A stretch of DNA of 64,000 bases, from the NCBI RefSeq assembly GCF_003075075.1, contig NZ_QCYM01000009.1, forward strand, positions 62,001-126,000. Direction: 5' to 3'. The position numbers and the translations under genes were made by a program. Below the pieces are notes generated by a model, which did no database searches, had not been told where the DNA came from, and was given only the letters and a program-made list of their open reading frames with translations. This document shows positions 60,061-64,000 of the stretch, in pieces; position 1 is the stretch's first letter, and every line of letters starts with the position of its first letter. Origin of the DNA: Labrenzia sp. 011 (GTDB lineage: Bacteria; Pseudomonadota; Alphaproteobacteria; Rhizobiales; Stappiaceae).

Positions 60061-61941
60061 ATGATCCGCGTCCTTCTCTTTATCGTGCTGCTGTTTGCCG
60101 TTGCATCGGGTTTCGCCTGGCTGTCGGACGTGCCGGGCATGATCTCGATCAGCTGGAACGGCTATGTCTGGGAACAGCCGCCGGCGGTCGTTGCCGTTAT
60201 CGCCGGTGTCCTGCTGGCGATTCTCCTCGTGGTGGTCTGGGTCATCCGCGTGATCCTGAAGTCCCCGCAGATCGCCAGCCGGTTTTTCCAGCGCCGCCGG
60301 AAGGACAAGGGCTATCAGGCCCTGTCCCAGGGGCTGATCGCGCTGGGAACAGGCAATTCCAAGCAGGCGCGCCGCCATGCTCTGGAAGCGGACAGGCTGC
60401 TGTCGGAAGAACCGGCGGCAAAGCTTCTGCTGGCCCAGACGGCGCAGCTTGCCGGCAAGGACGACGAGGCGCGCGGCCGGTTCGAGGCGATGCTGGAAGA
60501 TCCGCAGACCAGGGCACTGGGCCTGCACGGCCTCTTCGTGGAAGCGGAACGTCACGGGGAGCCCGTGGCCGCCCGTCACTATGCCGAGGAAGCGATGAAA
60601 ACCTCGCCGGGTCTGGAATGGGCGGGCAAGGCGGTGCTCGGCTATCAGGCGGTGGCTCATCACTGGGACGAGGCGCTCAAGACGCTCGAGCGCAATTACG
60701 CCGCCAAGATGCTCGACAAGAAGACCTATCGCCGTCAGCGGGCCGTCATTCTGACCGCCCTGGCGCAAAAGCTGGAAGACGGCGAGCCGGAACGGGCCTA
60801 TTCGCTCGCCAAGGAGGCGCACGGCCTGGCGCTGGATCTCGTGCCCGCTGCGGTGCTGACCTCCCGTCTCGCAACGCGCCGCGGCGATATCCGCAAGGCG
60901 TCGAAAGTGCTGGAGACGACCTGGCGGCTGTTTCCGCATCCCGAACTTGCGGAGACCTATGCCCATGTGCGTACGGGTGATTCCGCCGTCGATCGGCTGA
61001 AACGGGTCAGGTCGCTGTCGGCACAGCGGGCCAACACGCCTGAAGGCGCGCTGGCGGTTGCCCAGGCGGCGCTGGAGGCACGGGAATTCGATGAGGCCAG
61101 GGCGCAACTGAAAAAGGTTCTCCAGTCCGAACCGTCCCGCAAGGCCTTCCTGCTGATGGCGGAGGTCGAGGAAGCCGAACATGGCGACAGTGGCCGGATG
61201 CGCGACTGGCTCGCGCGGGCCGTCAAGGCGCCGCTCGACAAGGCCTGGGTGGCGGACGGGATCGTCTCGGCCGAATGGCAGGCCGTTTCCCCGGTCACCG
61301 GCAAGCTGGACGCCTTCAGGTGGATGTCGCCGGGCGGTCTGTCGGACGAAGACGGCGGTCTTCTGGAAGACAGTGCCTTCGAAGCTCCGGCCCTGCCCGC
61401 CGCGACGGTGGCGGCAGCGTCCGCCGAGCCTTCCCCTGCCGGTGTGGATACATCCGGTGACGATCCGAAGACGGTGGATCTCACGCCCGAACCGGTCGCT
61501 CGGGAGCCTGTTGCCAGTGCCGGGGACGCGCAGGCGGCCGACGCTTCGAGGGAAGCGGTCAAGGCCGCGCCGGACAAGGATGGCAGGATGGGGCCCGAAG
61601 GAACCACGGACGACGTCGGCCTCACTCCTCCGCTGAAGGACCTGCCGGAGGCTCCGAAAGCCGCGGAAAAAGCTGCCGACGCGGGAAAACCCGAGCCGGA
61701 AGCTGCCGCGCAGGAGGTTGCCGCCTCCAGTGCGGTTCCCGTCGCGGACAAGCCGGTGGTGCCTTCCGGCAAGAAGGTCGCGGGCGAAAACAGGCCGGTG
61801 GAAACGAATCCGACACCCGGCAAGGAGAACCTGAACGGCCCGATCGAGTTCCCCCTGAGCCGGATGCCGGACGATCCGGGGCCGGAGGACGACGACGAGG
61901 GAACAGGGGATAAAAAGCCGCGACCCCGGTTCTTCAACTAG
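60061..61941 (+). CDS. hemY: HemY-domain TPR membrane protein
   Basis: 626 residues. Two N-terminal membrane helices (about 3-22 and 41-66) form the HemY N-terminal domain, followed by tetratricopeptide-like helices (QALSQGLIALGTGNSKQARRHALEADRL; PELAETYAHVRTGDSAVDRLKRV) and a long acidic Pro/Ala-rich tail (about 445-626). Named from haem gene clusters but not an enzyme; its function is unsettled. GGGAGCGAACTGA precedes the ATG. Confidence 0.9.
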   Translation: MIRVLLFIVLLFAVASGFAWLSDVPGMISISWNGYVWEQPPAVVAVIAGVLLAILLVVVWVIRVILKSPQIASRFFQRRRKDKGYQALSQGLIALGTGNSKQARRHALEADRLLSEEPAAKLLLAQTAQLAGKDDEARGRFEAMLEDPQTRALGLHGLFVEAERHGEPVAARHYAEEAMKTSPGLEWAGKAVLGYQAVAHHWDEALKTLERNYAAKMLDKKTYRRQRAVILTALAQKLEDGEPERAYSLAKEAHGLALDLVPAAVLTSRLATRRGDIRKASKVLETTWRLFPHPELAETYAHVRTGDSAVDRLKRVRSLSAQRANTPEGALAVAQAALEAREFDEARAQLKKVLQSEPSRKAFLLMAEVEEAEHGDSGRMRDWLARAVKAPLDKAWVADGIVSAEWQAVSPVTGKLDAFRWMSPGGLSDEDGGLLEDSAFEAPALPAATVAAASAEPSPAGVDTSGDDPKTVDLTPEPVAREPVASAGDAQAADASREAVKAAPDKDGRMGPEGTTDDVGLTPPLKDLPEAPKAAEKAADAGKPEPEAAAQEVAASSAVPVADKPVVPSGKKVAGENRPVETNPTPGKENLNGPIEFPLSRMPDDPGPEDDDEGTGDKKPRPRFFN

Positions 61942-61951
61942 GATTTCGATC

Positions 61952-62015
61952 CCTGCGGATTTCGCGGTGCTCGCCTCCGCAGGCATGATGCTGTCCCGGC
62001 CCCGGGGTCGGGGCC
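61952..62015 (+). terminator. Two hairpins after hemY, possible terminators
   Basis: CCTGCGGA/TCCGCAGG (61952-61959 with 61976-61983) starts 10 bases after the stop; GGCCCC/GGGGCC (61998-62003 with 62010-62015) follows. Neither has a proper T-run. The 313-bp stretch 61942-62254 shows no gene. Confidence 0.35.
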
Positions 62016-62254
62016 TGTCCATTGTCTTCCGTTCCGGACCGTGCGGAAAAGAGGACGGTGCCCAGCACAAATCCGGCCGGCATTTGCTCCAGATGGTACG
62101 GGCAGGCGGGCTGCGGCGGGGAAGATGTAATATCCTGCGCAGAACTTGTCGCTAACCTCTTGCATCCGGCGCCAAGCTCCGGTAATTAGCGGCGCACCCG
62201 GCAGATGTCGGGATACGCGCCGTATCGCGCTTTGCTTGTCCGTTCAGGCAGATC

Positions 62255-62330
62255 GCCGCTTTAGCTCAGGTGGTAGAGCACATCATTCGTAATGATGGGG
62301 TCGCAGGTTCGAGTCCTGCAAGCGGCACCA
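62255..62330 (+). tRNA. tRNA-Thr (anticodon CGT)
   Basis: 76 bases including encoded CCA. Acceptor GCCGCTT pairs with AAGCGGC; D-loop TAGCTCAGGTGGTAGAGC; anticodon stem CATCA/TGATG around TTCGTAA, giving CGT (reads ACG); T-arm with GGTTCGAGTCC. Confidence 0.97.
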
Positions 62331-62498
62331 CTCCTCATAGGCAACTGCTTCTCGGGCGACCTGATCGCTGCGTCGGCCCGGTTTCGTTATTCCTGACATA
62401 TTTTACAATGTGTTTTTACGATCCGGATTTTCGGGTTGGTTACTTTGATTCTGGATTGCCGAAACGGTTGCTTGATTTAAGGCGCCCAAGTTGATTCA

Positions 62499-63389
62499 AT
62501 GAAAGAATCAGCAATTCTTCCTGATTTCAAGAATGTTCCCCTGTTTGAATGCATGGAGAGCGGTGTGGGCAAAACGGCAAAACTTGAATTTATCCGGCGG
62601 CTCGTTCCGTTGAGCCTCGCTGTGCTTGCAGTCGTCGGCGGATATTTCTTCATGTCGTTGCTGAGCAGCCTTCTGTGTCTGGTGGCCGCCGCCGGCATCT
62701 ATGCCGCGCTGCCCCGGCCCAATGTTCCCTCCGGGGCGATCCGCCCGGTGTCGCGCCCCCCGATGATCATCCTGGATCTCATCGGCTTCACGCTCGGCAT
62801 CCTCCTGTTTCCGCTCGCCTTTATCGGCATGGGGGTTGCCACCGGTGGTCTTGCCCTTCTGGCGCTCTTCTGCCTTGTGCCTGCCGCCGCCTCGCTGGTT
62901 TTCTTCACGGTTGCCGTACGCCAGGAAACCTCCTGGGTGCGGTTCTTCGCCAATGGCTTCGAATTCACCCAGTTCGGCCTGCGGGTGCGTGTTCTCTTTG
63001 AGGAACTCTCCAGGATGGAGATCCGCCTGTGGGAGGCGCCGGGTCTGGCGGCCTGGTTTCAGGCCACCATCGGATCCAGCGGTATGCGCTCCGCGGTGCT
63101 TCTGAACGGCGAGGAGAGCACGAAGACGCTTGTCTTCAGGCGGCGGGACGGTGCCCGCTTCACGATTTCCTCCGAGCTCGTCCCCGATCTGCAGCGCATC
63201 CTGATCGACATCGATCGGGCGGGCATGGATCTGCCGGAGGGGATCAGCGAATTGCAGCGGCGGAAGATCCGCCAGCGCCGTGAACGCATGTATGGCGGGG
63301 AGCTGGACCTGCCGCAACCGCCCGAGGAAAAGAAAGTCGCGCGCATTGCCGCGCTGATCGAGCACGCCAGGCGGACCGCCGGACAATGA
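62499..63389 (+). CDS. Hypothetical membrane protein (296 aa)
   Basis: Not recognised. Four predicted membrane helices in two pairs (about 35-71 and 88-139) are followed by a cytosolic C-terminal half rich in beta-strands (WVRFFANGFEFTQFGLRVRVLFEELSRMEIRLW) that looks like a bacterial PH-like domain, then a basic/acidic helical tail. ATG 62499 lacks a good ribosome site and ATG 62553 is an alternative. The segment 62331-62498 before it is AT-richer than its surroundings. Confidence 0.65.
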   Translation: MKESAILPDFKNVPLFECMESGVGKTAKLEFIRRLVPLSLAVLAVVGGYFFMSLLSSLLCLVAAAGIYAALPRPNVPSGAIRPVSRPPMIILDLIGFTLGILLFPLAFIGMGVATGGLALLALFCLVPAAASLVFFTVAVRQETSWVRFFANGFEFTQFGLRVRVLFEELSRMEIRLWEAPGLAAWFQATIGSSGMRSAVLLNGEESTKTLVFRRRDGARFTISSELVPDLQRILIDIDRAGMDLPEGISELQRRKIRQRRERMYGGELDLPQPPEEKKVARIAALIEHARRTAGQ

Positions 63390-63493
63390 GCGGGCCGGTT
63401 CCGGCGCACTGAAACTGCCGCCGGCAGGGTTTGTCCGTCAGTCGCATGGGCGGGTCCCGAAGCTTTCCGGCATGAGCGGATCCGCGCAACTCC

Positions 63494-64000
63494 TTATTTT
63501 TCTACCCAGTCCGGTTTGCGCTTTTCGAGGAAGGCGGATATGCCCTCCCTCGCCTCCTGGGTTTCCCAGGTGTCGGCAAGGCGGCGGATGGTGTCCTCGA
63601 TGACGTCGTCCGTGATGGCCGGGCCGAGGGTTCTGGCAAGTGCCTTGGAGGCGGCGACGGCGGCAGGGGCGGCGGCAAGATAGGGCCTGATTTCCTGCTC
63701 CACGGCGTCATCGAGCCCGTCAGGGGACACCACCCTTGCGACAAGATCGAGATCCCGTGCTTCCGCTGCGCCGAATATCCTGGCGGACATGAACACGCGC
63801 CGTGCCTTGCCTTCTCCCATGCGAGCCAGAACATAGGGGCTGATCGTCGCCGGAATCAGGCCGAGACGGACTTCCGTCAGGCCGAATTTGGCGCTGTCCA
63901 CGGCCACAACGCTGTCGCAGACGCTCATCATGCCGATGCCGCCGCCGAAGGCCTGTCCCTGGACGCGGCCGATCAGAGGTTTGGGCAGTTCGTTGAGGGC
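63494..64000 (-). CDS. Enoyl-CoA hydratase/isomerase family protein, 5' end cut off
   Basis: The frame stays open to the window end; 168 residues of the C-terminal part are present. Crotonase motifs: PLIGRVQGQAFGGGIGM (oxyanion hole) and FGLTEVRLGLIPATISPYV with the catalytic glutamate region; C-terminal helices ADTWETQEAREGISAFLEKRKPDW. The sequence around these motifs resembles methylglutaconyl-CoA hydratase-type (LiuC-like) crotonases of leucine breakdown, but other enoyl-CoA hydratases are possible. The methionine at 63931 is internal, not the start. Confidence 0.9.
   Translation of the reverse strand, partial: ALNELPKPLIGRVQGQAFGGGIGMMSVCDSVVAVDSAKFGLTEVRLGLIPATISPYVLARMGEGKARRVFMSARIFGAAEARDLDLVARVVSPDGLDDAVEQEIRPYLAAAPAAVAASKALARTLGPAITDDVIEDTIRRLADTWETQEAREGISAFLEKRKPDWVEK

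Noticed and set aside
59875..62070. Minus-strand frame of 731 codons opposite hemY
   Set aside because: Shadow of hemY; Arg/Gly/Leu-rich with no family features.
62255..62500. tRNA-Thr as an integration site for a genomic island
   Set aside because: No integrase gene and no second copy of the tRNA 3' end seen within the remaining window; the downstream dip in GC is short.
1..64000. CRISPR arrays, rRNA, insertion sequences, phage genes
   Set aside because: No regularly spaced repeats, rRNA sequence, transposase or phage structural gene was seen on either strand.

Overview
The window reads as chromosomal DNA of an alphaproteobacterium, most likely order Hyphomicrobiales near Stappiaceae (Roseibium/Labrenzia/Stappia type). 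The reasons are high GC with GC-rich third codon positions, an ethylmalonyl-CoA pathway pair (ccrA/meaA), the alphaproteobacterial block hemC-hemD-mitofilin-hemY facing tsaD, and a copper-type denitrification set. The genus is inference. Nearly all of the window codes; I saw no CRISPR array, no intact insertion sequence, no rRNA and one tRNA (Thr, CGT).

Layout. 1-161: 5' end of a lipoprotein gene. 0.6-4.2 kb: ccrA and meaA, divergent around a region rich in TTGCA/TGCAA motifs. 4.5-8.9 kb: a small unknown gene, beta-carbonic anhydrase, a chemoreceptor, asd. 9.2-12.2 kb: a tightly packed operon of a diaminopropionate ammonia-lyase-like enzyme, an M24 hydrolase and an Asp/Glu-racemase-fold enzyme. 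12.3-14.6 kb: arsR-arsC and a Bcr/CflA exporter. 14.8-17.1 kb: an exported phytase/phosphatase-like protein behind a Pho-box-like repeat. 17.2-20.2 kb: LysR/aldo-keto reductase pair and a spermidine-synthase-like protein. 20.2-26.5 kb: a LacI regulator diverging from a ferric/hexose-phosphate-type ABC transporter plus an inositol-monophosphatase-family enzyme, with a perfect 16-bp operator between. 26.7-29.3 kb: an isolated low-GC unknown gene and a LysR/SDR pair.

29.4-39.4 kb is a denitrification island: nirK-nirV, nnrS and pseudoazurin on the opposite strand, an NnrR-type Crp/Fnr regulator, a DUF1858 protein, and norCBQD with two small membrane proteins. Three near-identical boxes (TTTGT-N6-ACAA) sit at class-II positions before nirK, pseudoazurin and norC, so one NO-responsive regulon should turn nitrite into NO and NO into N2O, with pseudoazurin as electron carrier.

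39.5-48.7 kb: a serine beta-lactamase-family protein, VOC protein, leuB, a TSUP transporter with a membrane-bound AlbA_2 protein, an M20 amidohydrolase, a methyltransferase, EVE and YciI proteins and gpsA. 48.7-55.0 kb separates gpsA from tsaD, which I expect to be neighbours in relatives. This insert holds an intact Nudix gene, a decayed tandem copy of it, a 450-bp AT-rich promoter with a perfect CtrA-type site, and a three-gene polysaccharide cassette (HlyD-type adaptor, alpha/alpha-toroid glycosidase-like protein, GT2 synthase). The cassette resembles the BgsB/BgsA mixed-linkage beta-glucan system with an added enzyme. 55.0-64.0 kb: tsaD, hemC-hemD-mitofilin-hemY, tRNA-Thr, a membrane protein and the 3' part of an enoyl-CoA hydratase gene.
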